In this document: in pieces, positions 8,965 to 17,711 of the stretch | How the letters are laid out: each line of letters opens with the position of its first letter | How positions within the stretch are numbered: position 1 is the first letter of the stretch | Assembly: GCA_934293375.1 (NCBI GenBank) | Contig: CAKQYS010000001.1 | Coordinates: 310,001-374,000 of the forward strand | Length of the DNA: 64,000 nt | Source of the DNA: an uncultured Lachnospiraceae bacterium | GTDB lineage: Bacteria; Bacillota; Clostridia; Lachnospirales; Lachnospiraceae | Reading direction: 5' to 3' | Notes under the pieces: model-generated | Databases searched by the model: none | The model's input: only the letters and a program-made list of their open reading frames with translations | Told to the model about the DNA's origin: nothing | Made by a program: the position numbers and the translations under genes

Positions 8965-9882
8965 TTATTTCGTAATGGTCAGCATGATCAGCTCCGGTCT
9001 GTTATTGACCCGGAACTTAAATGTATGATTGCCCAGTCCGGCACTGACCAACATCTTTGTATGGTTCATTTCATATATGCCCTTGTCATACTTTGGGAAC
9101 AGCCGAAACATCGGTGATATGAATCCCCCGATCCCCGGTATTCTGATCATTCCTCCGTGCACATGTCCTGAAATCACAAGATCCGCTCCATATTGTACAT
9201 AATTCTCAAAATAATCCGGATTATGTGCCAACAGAATCTGATAACTCTGTGCCGGCTTCTCCCCACAACAGGACTGTACATATCCGGAAGGCATCGGTGT
9301 CTGCCGAAACCGCTTATAATAACAGGCATCCATGGAAAATCCGGTGAATACAATCTGCCCTTCACTCTCATCATATGAAGTATCCCTGCATTGCAATCCC
9401 TGCTTCGCATCCCATGTAATATATACACTCTCATTATCCAGCCATTTTGCTCCGGATGCCTTCGTTGCGGACTCGTAATCTTTCCACATACTCCCATATT
9501 TCTCAGGATAAATCTTCATCCTGTACTCGTGATTACCCATCGCCAGATATACCGGATATTCTGCTTGAAGATCTGTCACTAACTGCAGTGCCACTGTATT
9601 GTCTGCATGCGGTCTGCCAACAGTCAGATCTCCGGCTGCCAATATCATATCCGGATGCTGATCATGGATTGCTGCTAGCAGCTTCTGATTACGAGCTCCA
9701 TACTGCTGGTCATGCAGATCCGATATCACTGCAAGCTTCAGCCCCTCCGGCTTATCAAACATATGGGGAGCCCTGATACGATACTCCACCACCTTAAAGT
9801 GTCTGTTTTCATATATACTGATCAGAATCACAAGTACTGCCATCACCAGCAGCACACCGACCACGATCCCAAGTATCCTCAT
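8965..9882 (-). CDS. Membrane-anchored metallophosphoesterase, YkuE-like
   Basis: A calcineurin-like phosphoesterase of 305 residues with one N-terminal transmembrane helix (residues ~5-24). All metal motifs are present in order: ISDLHDQQYG, AAGDL, MGNHEYR, LAHNPDY and SGHVHGG. The topology puts the catalytic domain outside the membrane if the usual orientation holds. YkuE of Bacillus is the nearest characterised relative I can name. Substrate is unknown. It lies between a carboxypeptidase gene (25 bp) and the PNP gene (12 bp). Confidence 0.88.
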   Translation of the reverse strand: MRILGIVVGVLLVMAVLVILISIYENRHFKVVEYRIRAPHMFDKPEGLKLAVISDLHDQQYGARNQKLLAAIHDQHPDMILAAGDLTVGRPHADNTVALQLVTDLQAEYPVYLAMGNHEYRMKIYPEKYGSMWKDYESATKASGAKWLDNESVYITWDAKQGLQCRDTSYDESEGQIVFTGFSMDACYYKRFRQTPMPSGYVQSCCGEKPAQSYQILLAHNPDYFENYVQYGADLVISGHVHGGMIRIPGIGGFISPMFRLFPKYDKGIYEMNHTKMLVSAGLGNHTFKFRVNNRPELIMLTITK

Positions 9883-9907
9883 GTCATCCTCCGTTCAAGA
9901 AAGCCCC

Positions 9908-11095
9908 TTATGCAATACTCATATATCGCATCAGCAGCCTATAAAAGCAAAAGCCGAAATCCACAGCCTCTACCTCGCTATCCGCATATATCTTTACCTC
10001 TGAAAGCTGTTTTCCATTCCACTCATATATGACACTTCCAATCTCATCTCCACTATGCACCGGTGCACACAAAACAGTCTGTTCAAAACGCTTCTGTACA
10101 CCGGACATATCCTCTCCTGCAGTAAACACATACGCAAAAGCTTCCGGTTGCTTATATTCTACCATAGATGTCTTACCGCCTGCAATCTCAATCTGTCCAA
10201 TCCGGTCAGCAGGATTGTCGTCGTGATATACTTTGCATTTTGCAAATCCATAATCCAACAACTTACCCGCTGTTTCGTTTCGTATTTCTTTTGTATCGGC
10301 TCCCATGACGACTGCAATCAGATCCACACCATCTCTGGAAGCCGTTGCTACCATGGAATATTTTGCAATTGAAGTATACCCCGTCTTAAGACCGGTTGCA
10401 CCCTTATATTCATTTAAGAATTTGTTTGTATTTGCCAGCGTAAATTCCTTACTTCCTCGCTTTGTAACATGTGTAATACTATCCATCCATATACCTGAAT
10501 ATTCAAATATCTTTGGATATTTAGTGGTCAACTCCCTTGCCATGACCGAAATATCTCTTGCTGTCGTCAGATGTCCCTCTGCTTCTAATCCACATGCATT
10601 TTCAAAATGTGTATTCGTCATTCCCAATGCCTGTGCCTTCTCATTCATTTTTTCCACAAATGCTTCCTCACTGCCAGCAATATGTTCTCCCATGGCTACT
10701 GCGGTATCATTACCACTGGCGATCACAATACATTTCATAATATCCTCTACTGTCTGCTGTTCCCCCGCTTCAAAAAAGCATCTTGATCCTTCCATAGATG
10801 CTGCATGTTCACTGATTGTGACCGTATCTTCTAAGTGCATTGCGCCTGCCCCGATCTGTTCAAATGCCAGCAGCAATGTCATCACCTTTGTCACGCTTGC
10901 CGGTCGCAGCTTTTCATCCGCATTTTTCTCATATAACACGGTGCCTGTTGAAGCCTCAATCAAGATGGCTGACGGTGCCTCAATTGATAATTCCTCTGCA
11001 TGTATGCACACAAGCGGCGCACCCGCTCCTGTCAAGATCCACATTGCACAGCAAAGCACTGCACAAATCACTCTAATTCGAATATGTACTTTCAT
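9908..11095 (-). CDS. D-alanyl-D-alanine carboxypeptidase, DacF/PBP5 family
   Basis: A serine peptidase (S11) that trims the terminal D-Ala from peptidoglycan stem peptides. The 395-residue precursor has a signal peptide (residues 1-~30). The three penicillin-binding motifs are SVTK (SxxK, in LRPASVTKVMT), SGN (in IASGNDTAVA) and KTG (in GLKTGYT). The C-terminal ~110 residues form the usual beta domain and end in an amphipathic stretch (GFCFYRLLMRYM) that may touch the membrane. It is the first gene of the run toward the M23 peptidase. A second S11 paralogue lies at 24,647-25,924. Confidence 0.92.
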   Translation of the reverse strand: MKVHIRIRVICAVLCCAMWILTGAGAPLVCIHAEELSIEAPSAILIEASTGTVLYEKNADEKLRPASVTKVMTLLLAFEQIGAGAMHLEDTVTISEHAASMEGSRCFFEAGEQQTVEDIMKCIVIASGNDTAVAMGEHIAGSEEAFVEKMNEKAQALGMTNTHFENACGLEAEGHLTTARDISVMARELTTKYPKIFEYSGIWMDSITHVTKRGSKEFTLANTNKFLNEYKGATGLKTGYTSIAKYSMVATASRDGVDLIAVVMGADTKEIRNETAGKLLDYGFAKCKVYHDDNPADRIGQIEIAGGKTSMVEYKQPEAFAYVFTAGEDMSGVQKRFEQTVLCAPVHSGDEIGSVIYEWNGKQLSEVKIYADSEVEAVDFGFCFYRLLMRYMSIA

Positions 11096-11182
11096 ATTCC
11101 TATTGCCCCATATGGTTTTGTACTACTATATGCATTCCCGGCTATTCTTAGAAGCTCTATTGTTTCCCTATTGATTTCTTCA

Positions 11183-11219
11183 TAAAAAAACACAAGGCAC
11201 ATCTCTATGCCTTGTGTTT
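11183..11219 (-). terminator. Intrinsic terminator of pheB-lysC
   Basis: A 12-bp perfect stem (AAACACAAGGCA / TGCCTTGTGTTT, arms 11188-11199 and 11208-11219), an 8-nt loop and a T7 run on the minus strand, 21 bp after the lysC stop. Confidence 0.88.
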
Positions 11220-11239
11220 CTAAATAAAATTCTATGACC

Positions 11240-12562
11240 TTATAACTGGATTGTAACAAAAATGTCGTAGATTGCCTTAATCGCCGCATTAAAATCATCA
11301 TTGGATACACCGATGATGATATTTAACTCCGAAGAACCCTGATCGATCATCTTCACATTGACATTTGCATGTGCCAGTGCAGAAAAGATTCTGCCGGCCG
11401 TTCCCCTTGTGGATTTCATACCGCGACCGACCACCGCAATCAACGCAAGATCGGATTCAATATCAATCGTATCCGGGTTCACGAGTCTGTGAAGTCCTGC
11501 AACCACCTTCTGCTCCTTTTCCATGAATTCATCCTGATGCACAAATACTGTCAGAGTATCAATACCGGAAGGCATATGCTCAAAGGAAATATCGTTATCC
11601 TCAAACACCTGCAGACATCTTCTGCCAAAACCAATCTCCGAATTCATCATATCCTTATCAATATTGATAGAAGCAAATCCCTTCTTACCGGCAATACCCG
11701 TGATCACATAACGTGACTTCTGGCATGTACTCTCTACGATCCATGTACCATTGTCCTCAGGGGCATTGGTATTTCGAATATTGATCGGGATTCCTTCCTT
11801 TCGAACAGGGAAGATCGCATCCTCATGCAATACCGTCGCTCCCATATATGCCAGCTCCCTCAGCTCACGATATGTTATGGTCTCAATCACAGCCGGATTC
11901 TCAATAATTCTTGGATCCGCAACCAAAAATCCCGATACATCCGTCCAGTTCTCATATACATCTGCCTTAACCGCTCTTGCAACGATAGAACCTGTAATAT
12001 CAGATCCGCCTCTTGAAAATGTCTGGATCCTGCCCCCCTCGTTATATCCGTAGAATCCAGGAATCACAGCCCGCTCTACATTTGCCAGTCTGGCAGCCAG
12101 CACTTCATTTGTCTTATCCATCATGAAGCTGCCATCTTTATCAAAGAAAATAACCTCTGCTGCGTCAATAAATTCATAGCCAAGATACTCTGCCATGATC
12201 TTGCCATTTAAGAACTCTCCACGGGATGCCGCATAATCCTTACCGACCTTTGCCTTGAAATCATCCGCAATCTGCTTGAATTCCTCTTCAAATGTCAAAG
12301 ATAGACGAAGCCCCTTTATAATCTCCATATATCTGCCCTTGATCGCCTTCAATTCCTTGCGGAAATCTTTTCCCCGCTCCGCTAAATCATAGCAGGCATA
12401 CAGCATATCTGTCACTTTGGTATCATCATTGGTTCGCTTGCCGGGTGCAGAAGGAACAACATATCTCCTATCAGGATCTGCCTTGATAATCTCGCCAACC
12501 TTCTTAAACTGCTGTGCACTTGCCAATGAGCTTCCACCAAACTTCACAATCTTCTTCATCAT
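11240..12562 (-). CDS. lysC: Aspartate kinase
   Basis: Phosphorylates aspartate, the first step to lysine, threonine and methionine. The 440-residue protein opens with KIVKFGGSSLAS, has the catalytic-domain segments FSRGGSDITGSI and ENWTDVSGF, and ends in two ACT domains (VTGIAGKKGFASINID is split as KGFASINI..., and ALIAVVGRGMKS...MIDQGSSELNIIIGV). This is the monofunctional type with no homoserine dehydrogenase. The ATG-ATG start is preceded by GGAGAG. It lies 20 bp after pheB, an ACT-domain gene, and is followed by a clear terminator. Confidence 0.94.
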   Translation of the reverse strand: MMKKIVKFGGSSLASAQQFKKVGEIIKADPDRRYVVPSAPGKRTNDDTKVTDMLYACYDLAERGKDFRKELKAIKGRYMEIIKGLRLSLTFEEEFKQIADDFKAKVGKDYAASRGEFLNGKIMAEYLGYEFIDAAEVIFFDKDGSFMMDKTNEVLAARLANVERAVIPGFYGYNEGGRIQTFSRGGSDITGSIVARAVKADVYENWTDVSGFLVADPRIIENPAVIETITYRELRELAYMGATVLHEDAIFPVRKEGIPINIRNTNAPEDNGTWIVESTCQKSRYVITGIAGKKGFASINIDKDMMNSEIGFGRRCLQVFEDNDISFEHMPSGIDTLTVFVHQDEFMEKEQKVVAGLHRLVNPDTIDIESDLALIAVVGRGMKSTRGTAGRIFSALAHANVNVKMIDQGSSELNIIIGVSNDDFNAAIKAIYDIFVTIQL

Positions 12563-12582
12563 TACTCTCCTTACATTTTCCC

Positions 12583-13026
12583 TTAGTCCTTGGCTAAGAT
12601 CTTGACACCATGTACACCCTCATGAGCCTCCATGGTTTCTAACATCTTAGATATATTCCCGGTTGTCGGCAGCACTTGTACTGAAAGACTCAGGGATGCT
12701 ACACCATTGATCGGGATACTCTGGTGAATCGTAAGAATATTGGCACCATATTCGGCAACGATATGCAGTACATCTGAAAGAATTCCCGGCTCATCATTCA
12801 TCTGAAACAGCAGGGTGATTGTCGTTCCCTGTGCATTGTCGTGAAATTCAAAAATATCCTCCTTATATTTGTAAAAAGAACTTCTGCTTAATTCCACAGC
12901 ATCACATGCATCCTGCACAGATGTATATGTTCCATGGCTTAAGAGCTTTTTCGCTTCCACAACCTTCAGCAAAACCTCCGGTACAGCCTTTTTCTTGACT
13001 ACATAATACTCTGAATCTGCTACCAA
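12583..13026 (-). CDS. pheB: ACT-domain protein PheB (UPF0735)
   Basis: A 147-residue PheB-family protein: an N-terminal helical part with an HTH-like DACDAVELSRSSFYKYKEDIF segment, then an ACT domain (TLLFQMNDEPGILSDVLHIVAEYGANILTIHQSIP). The Bacillus relative lies with phenylalanine and threonine genes, but its biochemical role is not established; it may be an amino-acid sensor. It leads a two-gene operon with lysC, suggesting a role in aspartate-family amino-acid control. A promoter and an unusual inverted repeat lie upstream. Confidence 0.88.
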   Translation of the reverse strand: MVADSEYYVVKKKAVPEVLLKVVEAKKLLSHGTYTSVQDACDAVELSRSSFYKYKEDIFEFHDNAQGTTITLLFQMNDEPGILSDVLHIVAEYGANILTIHQSIPINGVASLSLSVQVLPTTGNISKMLETMEAHEGVHGVKILAKD

Positions 13027-13089
13027 TCTCTATCTCCTTACCTTATACTGTCCATTGCAAATCGTTCTTATTTCATTTACATAAAAAAC

Positions 13090-13179
13090 GCCTTATCAAA
13101 TGCATTCTATATCTGTGCGTCTACCACGGACAGTTGTTTTTCACCGAGGGATATTGTAGCACAGTGCATTCGATAAGGC
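13090..13179 (-). repeat. Inverted repeat enclosing the pheB promoter, terminator-like
   Basis: Two 15-nt arms, 13090-13104 and 13165-13179, pair fully in minus-strand RNA with one G-U wobble, enclosing about 60 nt. The downstream arm is followed by GTTTTTT, so RNA read through from the AI-2E gene upstream could fold into a terminator. The upstream arm contains most of the pheB -35 element. Confidence 0.65.
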
Positions 13180-13181
13180 AA
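13153..13181 (-). promoter_or_regulatory. Sigma-A promoter of pheB-lysC
   Basis: TTGCCT, 17-bp spacer, TACAAT with an extended TG motif. The expected start is near 13146, giving a leader of about 120 nt that contains an 8-bp hairpin (13110-13133 region) and the 3' arm of the enclosing inverted repeat. Confidence 0.75.
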
Positions 13182-13212
13182 GTATTTATTTAAAAAATTG
13201 TATTTATTGACT

Positions 13213-14328
13213 TTAATCTACATCCCGAAGCAGTTCTAACCTGCGTTTTGTCCGGGCAATCATTCCATCAAACAAGCCATTTTCATATAACTTATATATA
13301 ATAATTCCGATCAAAACTGCAAGGATGAATCCGATTAGTCCTGCAATCTTTGTACCTGCATACATCAGGATCAGCGTTACAAATGGATTCATGCCAATGG
13401 TATCTCCTATGATCTTCGGCTGTAGTATCTGTCTGGTCAACAGACAGATCACATACAATACCAACAATCCGACTGCGACCACATATTTACCCTGAATCAG
13501 ACAGACGGCTGCCCACGGACAAAGTATCGTTCCTGTACCTAAAAACGGTATAGCATCTACGATTGAAATCAAAAAACCAAGTAAAATCGGCTGTGTCCGC
13601 CCGAGGATCAACAGACCAATGCACAAAATCACTGCAATCACAAACATCAACTTGACCTGAGACAATATGTATTTCCCAACCGAACCCAGTACATTATCCT
13701 TAATGATCTTCAGATTCTTTCTCAGTCTTTCATCCTTGATCTCATAAAAGAAATATCGGATATTATCATAATAAATCAGCAAAAAATATGCTGACATAAA
13801 CATCACAATAACGCCGACAACCAGATTGGTAAGACTGGAAGCCAACCCGCCTAATACATCGATATGTTTCGACCCGATACTGGCAATGGCAGATCCTATT
13901 TCTGATCCCAATGTATCGTAAGCATCCGTAATCTTCTGTGCAATCTCCGGATGCGATGTATTCACAAAATCCGTCACTTTAAGCATGACATTATCCAGAC
14001 TTGCCTCCAGATTCTGATATAACTGTGGAATCACGGATGAAAGATGGCTGACACCCTCAGCAACACCGATAATAACTCCATACACAACAAATGAAACCAG
14101 CCCTAACAACAGGATCACCATCAATGTTGCGCCAATCTGTTTGGGAAGTTTTAAATGTTCCTCCAAAAAATTCTTGATCGGATTCGTAATCATTGCCAGA
14201 ATACCTGCAGCTACGATCGGCCAGAAAAATGCAAGAAGCTTTGGCAGTCCCAGTGCAATAAACACCATAATCGCTGCAAATATTAAAAGCTCCATAAAAA
14301 TTTCAAGATATATTTCCCATCGCTTCAT
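13213..14328 (-). CDS. AI-2E family transporter (PerM/YtvI-like membrane protein)
   Basis: A 371-residue polytopic protein of the AI-2 exporter superfamily. Paired hydrophobic helices lie near the N-terminus (residues ~10-55), another at ~60-85, then a long soluble segment (~90-150) and a C-terminal hydrophobic block with the family's DAIPFLGTGTILCPWA and RQILQPKIIGDTIGMNP signatures. Family members export or permeate varied small molecules; the substrate here is unknown. ATG 14328 is preferred over a GTG nine bases upstream. Terminator-like repeats bound the gene on both sides. Confidence 0.88.
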   Translation of the reverse strand: MKRWEIYLEIFMELLIFAAIMVFIALGLPKLLAFFWPIVAAGILAMITNPIKNFLEEHLKLPKQIGATLMVILLLGLVSFVVYGVIIGVAEGVSHLSSVIPQLYQNLEASLDNVMLKVTDFVNTSHPEIAQKITDAYDTLGSEIGSAIASIGSKHIDVLGGLASSLTNLVVGVIVMFMSAYFLLIYYDNIRYFFYEIKDERLRKNLKIIKDNVLGSVGKYILSQVKLMFVIAVILCIGLLILGRTQPILLGFLISIVDAIPFLGTGTILCPWAAVCLIQGKYVVAVGLLVLYVICLLTRQILQPKIIGDTIGMNPFVTLILMYAGTKIAGLIGFILAVLIGIIIYKLYENGLFDGMIARTKRRLELLRDVD

Positions 14329-14345
14329 ATACATCACCCAATTCC

Positions 14346-14374
14346 ATAATAATAAAAGCCATTGTAAAATACAA
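14346..14374 (-). promoter_or_regulatory. Candidate promoter for the AI-2E family gene
   Basis: TTGTAT, 17-bp spacer, TATTAT on the minus strand. The -35 lies in the loop and 3' arm of the lipoprotein terminator hairpin. The -35 match is only moderate. Confidence 0.35.
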
Positions 14375-14382
14375 TGGCTTTT
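14354..14382 (-). terminator. Intrinsic terminator of the lipoprotein gene
   Basis: A 13-bp perfect stem (AAAAGCCATTGTA / TACAATGGCTTTT) with a 3-nt loop, ending in TTTTATTATTAT on the minus strand. It lies 24 bp after the lipoprotein stop. Confidence 0.8.
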
Positions 14383-14405
14383 ATAGAATCTTAATAAAAA
14401 TGTAA

Positions 14406-14936
14406 TTAGTCGGTTATTGCCTCATACTGAATCTGGCTGATCGTTCCATTCTCGTAGAAAACGATCAACTTTGTACCATCCTTTGTGTAGGTAATAGAGC
14501 TTCCGTTGTCTTCACCGGCATCTCCGTACAGTTCTTTTGCCTTATCAACATTTTGTCCAATCGCAAGGCCTTCCGGTGTCGATACTGTATCATCCTGGAA
14601 TGTGACATGCAAAATTGTCTCTACACCATTATTCTCATATGTGTCAACTGTATAGCCCGGATAGGTATAAGTTCTGTCCATGCCCTGGAACGCACAGCTC
14701 TCAGCCTCATACTTGTCAGAAGGCTCTCCGAGTGCAGAAAGAATATCTGCTGCCGGAACATTCATTGCAATCGTTGTACTGCCTGACTTAAAGCTATAAC
14801 CCGAACCCGTCTGTGTCCCTTCCTGTGCTGCCGGAGCAGCAGTTGTTCCATCTGCAGCTTTATCGCTGCCACCGCAGGCTGTCAAGGCAAATGCCATTGT
14901 CATTGCTGTTAATAAAACTAAACTTTTCTTCTTCAT
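14406..14936 (-). CDS. Predicted lipoprotein of unknown function
   Basis: The 176-residue precursor has a lipobox (LTACGG, Cys at ~21), then an Ala/Gly/Thr linker to residue ~45. The mature part has two similar beta-alpha units, one around PAADILSALGEPSDKYE and one around GLAIGQNVDKAKELYGDAG, each followed by strands. This looks like the small BamE/SmpA-like or PepSY-like folds common in Firmicute lipoproteins, but I cannot name the family. It is a single-gene unit with its own palindrome-bearing promoter and its own terminator. Confidence 0.8.
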   Translation of the reverse strand: MKKKSLVLLTAMTMAFALTACGGSDKAADGTTAAPAAQEGTQTGSGYSFKSGSTTIAMNVPAADILSALGEPSDKYEAESCAFQGMDRTYTYPGYTVDTYENNGVETILHVTFQDDTVSTPEGLAIGQNVDKAKELYGDAGEDNGSSITYTKDGTKLIVFYENGTISQIQYEAITD

Positions 14937-14962
14937 AATGTATCTTCCTTTCTATTATAGAT

Positions 14963-14991
14963 AGAGTATTGCATTTCAAATGCAATGTCAA
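14963..14991 (-). promoter_or_regulatory. Lipoprotein promoter whose spacer is a perfect palindrome
   Basis: Consensus -35 TTGACA (14986-14991), 17-bp spacer and -10 TACTCT (14963-14968). The spacer is itself the palindrome TTGCATTTGAAATGCAA (14969-14985), perfect except for its central base. This is the layout of a repressor operator set between the two promoter hexamers. A good ribosome site (AAAGGAAG) lies just before the gene. Confidence 0.75.
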
Positions 14992-15030
14992 TCCTTTTTT
15001 CCTTACAAATCCATGAAGACTTCTGTAAGA

Positions 15031-16110
15031 TCAGTCCTCTTCAACCGGATGTCCACCATAACTTTTCAGATAGCCATACTCCTTCATTTCCCGGTACTGG
15101 TCTGCCTTCATATCATTATAAAATGCAATTTTCTGCTCCCAATCACGAACGACCTCCTGGTCCTGGCTGTAATCCGTAAATGTACATGTATTCTTTAATA
15201 TATTACCAAAATAATCTGCCAGCTTTTCAGCCCCCTGTACATTTAAATGCAAACCCCTGTCATAAGTATCTGTATTCCAGTCAATACCAATCTCGTCCTG
15301 ATACTTTAGGAAATTATAATAATCCAGATCATGCGCCTTTGCATAATCTACCATCTGCTCTTCCCATTCGTCATACCAGTATGGAGACAGCGACGGTGCC
15401 TTGATCAACACAAGCTTAATGTCATTATCCTTACAAAGCTTTGTGATCTTATCCAGATATTCGTAGCTTCGATCTCCGAATTGATAATCCGTTAATTTCT
15501 TTGCCTGAGGGATCGTCCCTACCGGATTCTCCTCTACATGCATCAGATATCCGGCTACTGTCACCTGTCGCTTCGGAGCAAATGCATATTTCAAATCTTC
15601 TGTTTTTAATTCATTCCATCTGCTATGATATCGAAGAAGCGGAAACAGATAGCTGATCATAGTCTCCTCTTCTGTCATAGACACCTTAATATTGTCAATC
15701 TTACTCTTTGACAGCTTCATACCATCAATTGACATTCTGTTATATGCCTCATTTTGCGGTGTATCATATTTCATAGATAACACATTAAACACGACAACAT
15801 CCGGCTTTTCATATTTTAAGGATTCCTCCAAAAGATAATATGACTGCCAGATCAACTGCTGTGCACTGCCCCGGATATATGAAGTCAGTCCATATTTTTC
15901 ATACAGTGTAACCGGCGAGATATTCTCGTACACTTCACAATCACCAATAAACAGTACATTATGCTTTGGCACTTCATCATAGTATTCAGAAATCATGCCG
16001 CCTTCCAAAATCTCAGATGCATATTTAGGCATAAAGATACGCTGCAGCAATACAAACACTCCAATCATCAGGAGCACTACAATGATATGCACGAATATTC
16101 TCTTCTTCAT
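15031..16110 (-). CDS. Membrane-anchored SGNH-hydrolase-like protein, DltD-position
   Basis: A 359-residue protein with one N-terminal transmembrane helix (residues ~5-24). The SGNH layout is visible as VLFIGDCEVYENIS (block I, with Asp-Cys where Asp-Ser is usual), VVFNVLSMKYD (block III area) and YDRGLHLNVQGAEKLADYF, with the DxxxHL-like C-terminal block. The Cys in place of the nucleophilic Ser in block I is notable. It follows the MBOAT gene by 9 bp, the position of DltD or the AlgJ/AlgX-type partner in acyl-transfer systems, so a role in acyl transfer outside the membrane is likely but inferred. Confidence 0.7.
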   Translation of the reverse strand: MKKRIFVHIIVVLLMIGVFVLLQRIFMPKYASEILEGGMISEYYDEVPKHNVLFIGDCEVYENISPVTLYEKYGLTSYIRGSAQQLIWQSYYLLEESLKYEKPDVVVFNVLSMKYDTPQNEAYNRMSIDGMKLSKSKIDNIKVSMTEEETMISYLFPLLRYHSRWNELKTEDLKYAFAPKRQVTVAGYLMHVEENPVGTIPQAKKLTDYQFGDRSYEYLDKITKLCKDNDIKLVLIKAPSLSPYWYDEWEEQMVDYAKAHDLDYYNFLKYQDEIGIDWNTDTYDRGLHLNVQGAEKLADYFGNILKNTCTFTDYSQDQEVVRDWEQKIAFYNDMKADQYREMKEYGYLKSYGGHPVEED

Positions 16111-16119
16111 AGCGACCTC

Positions 16120-17697
16120 CTAAAACTGATTGTAAATAAACTGACTGGCATCAAATCCAATTCCATATGCCCCAAATATCAGAATCACAAAGAATAAAAC
16201 CCATGGTACCGCATACCGGACCACCGGACCACATGCAGCAATTGCCTCCCTGATATTTCCATGTTCATTAAAGATGCTGACAAACAGGCATACAAGTACA
16301 CCTGCAAATATTACAATATAATCATAGCCGGATATCCCCAGTGCTAACAGCGAACCATCAAACAATCTGCTGCCACCAAAATGGGTAAAGATTGTTCCAA
16401 TCATCTGAAATGTCAATGGTACATCTCTGTAACAATCCAGCGAACGTAAGAAGCTCATCAGCCAGAATGTTCTGAACATACAGAAAAACTCATACAACCA
16501 TTTGCCCTTTACATTAAATTTTGCATGAAACTTCTCGTAAAGAGGTTTACATTCCTGTGATAATAAAATAATCACACCATTTAACAATCCCCATACAATA
16601 AAATTCCAGCTGGCACCATGCCAGATACCGGTCACGAACCATGTCACCATTGTACCAATATAAATCGGCAGACGTTTTCCAAAATGCTCACCATACCGCT
16701 TTTTCCATACCTTGACCTTGCCAATCACGCGTGGAGAAACCGAAATTGGATAAAAAATATAATCCTTAAACCAGGTTCCCATGGTGATATGCCATCTTCT
16801 CCAGTATTCATCTATGGTCTTTGAAAAATATGGCCGTTCAAAGTTTTCTTTTACACGGATGCCAAGCACCTCTGCCACTCCGATTGTAATATCAATGCCA
16901 CCGGTAAAATCACAGTACAATTCAATCGCATAAAAGAACATACCAACTAATACAAATACACCCTGATATTGCTGTGGATCATGAATGATCGTATTGACAC
17001 CAACAAGAATCCGGTCTGCAATGACCATTTTCTTGAAAAAGCCCCACAAAATACGCTCTAATCCAAAACTGACCACACGCCAGTCATATCGATGTTCAGC
17101 AAACAAAGTCTCAGACAGATCACCATAACGGCTGATCGGCCCCTGCACAAGCTGCGGAAAAAATGCGGTAAACAGCATCACCTTGAATGGGTTCTTCTGT
17201 ACCTCTACCTTTTCCCAATATACATCGATTACATATCCCATCGTCTGGAACATATAAAAAGACAATCCCATTGGCAGAGCAAAATTCATAAATCCAAAAT
17301 TACCTGAAATGATTGCATTGATATTTGCGATCAGGAAATCTGTATACTTGATCACACCAAGCAGAATAAAATTCACAACCAGACATAAGATCATCCAGAA
17401 CATCGTTTTATTCTTCATGGTCTTTTTATATACCTTTTTTTCTTCTCTTGATAATTCAGCCTTATGTTCGGCGATGTAAGACTTCTGCTGATTTTGAATC
17501 AAAGAAATCCGCATGGTTGCAGCATAAGCCGTCAGAGATGTAAACAATAAAAACAGCAGGAATTTTACACCTGAATAGGCATAAAACAAATAGCTGACAA
17601 CCAAAAGAAATGGCCACTGCCATTTCTTTGGAATCAGATAATAAAGTACAAATACTGCAATGATAAAAAATATAAAAGTATATGAAGTAAATAACAT
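16120..17697 (-). CDS. MBOAT O-acyltransferase, DltB/AlgI family
   Basis: A polytopic membrane-bound O-acyltransferase of 525 residues that moves acyl groups across the membrane to a cell-surface polymer. The family's core motifs are present: PQLVQGPISRYGDL, YCDFTGGIDITIGVAEVLGI, FERPYFSKTIDEYWRRWHITMG split over the interface, and GIWHGASWNFIVWG with the active-site His. About eleven hydrophobic helices are visible. It lies 14 bp after the DltA-like gene and 9 bp before the SGNH gene. A DltA-like partner suggests an amino-acid or other carboxylate donor rather than acetate, but this is inference. Confidence 0.9.
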   Translation of the reverse strand: MLFTSYTFIFFIIAVFVLYYLIPKKWQWPFLLVVSYLFYAYSGVKFLLFLLFTSLTAYAATMRISLIQNQQKSYIAEHKAELSREEKKVYKKTMKNKTMFWMILCLVVNFILLGVIKYTDFLIANINAIISGNFGFMNFALPMGLSFYMFQTMGYVIDVYWEKVEVQKNPFKVMLFTAFFPQLVQGPISRYGDLSETLFAEHRYDWRVVSFGLERILWGFFKKMVIADRILVGVNTIIHDPQQYQGVFVLVGMFFYAIELYCDFTGGIDITIGVAEVLGIRVKENFERPYFSKTIDEYWRRWHITMGTWFKDYIFYPISVSPRVIGKVKVWKKRYGEHFGKRLPIYIGTMVTWFVTGIWHGASWNFIVWGLLNGVIILLSQECKPLYEKFHAKFNVKGKWLYEFFCMFRTFWLMSFLRSLDCYRDVPLTFQMIGTIFTHFGGSRLFDGSLLALGISGYDYIVIFAGVLVCLFVSIFNEHGNIREAIAACGPVVRYAVPWVLFFVILIFGAYGIGFDASQFIYNQF

Positions 17698-17711
17698 AAT
17701 CTACGAATCCT

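Noticed and set aside
10305..11174. Long plus-strand open frame (289 codons)
   Set aside because: It lies opposite the carboxypeptidase gene, which has clear motifs; its protein has the low-complexity Ser/Ile/Ala pattern of an antisense shadow.
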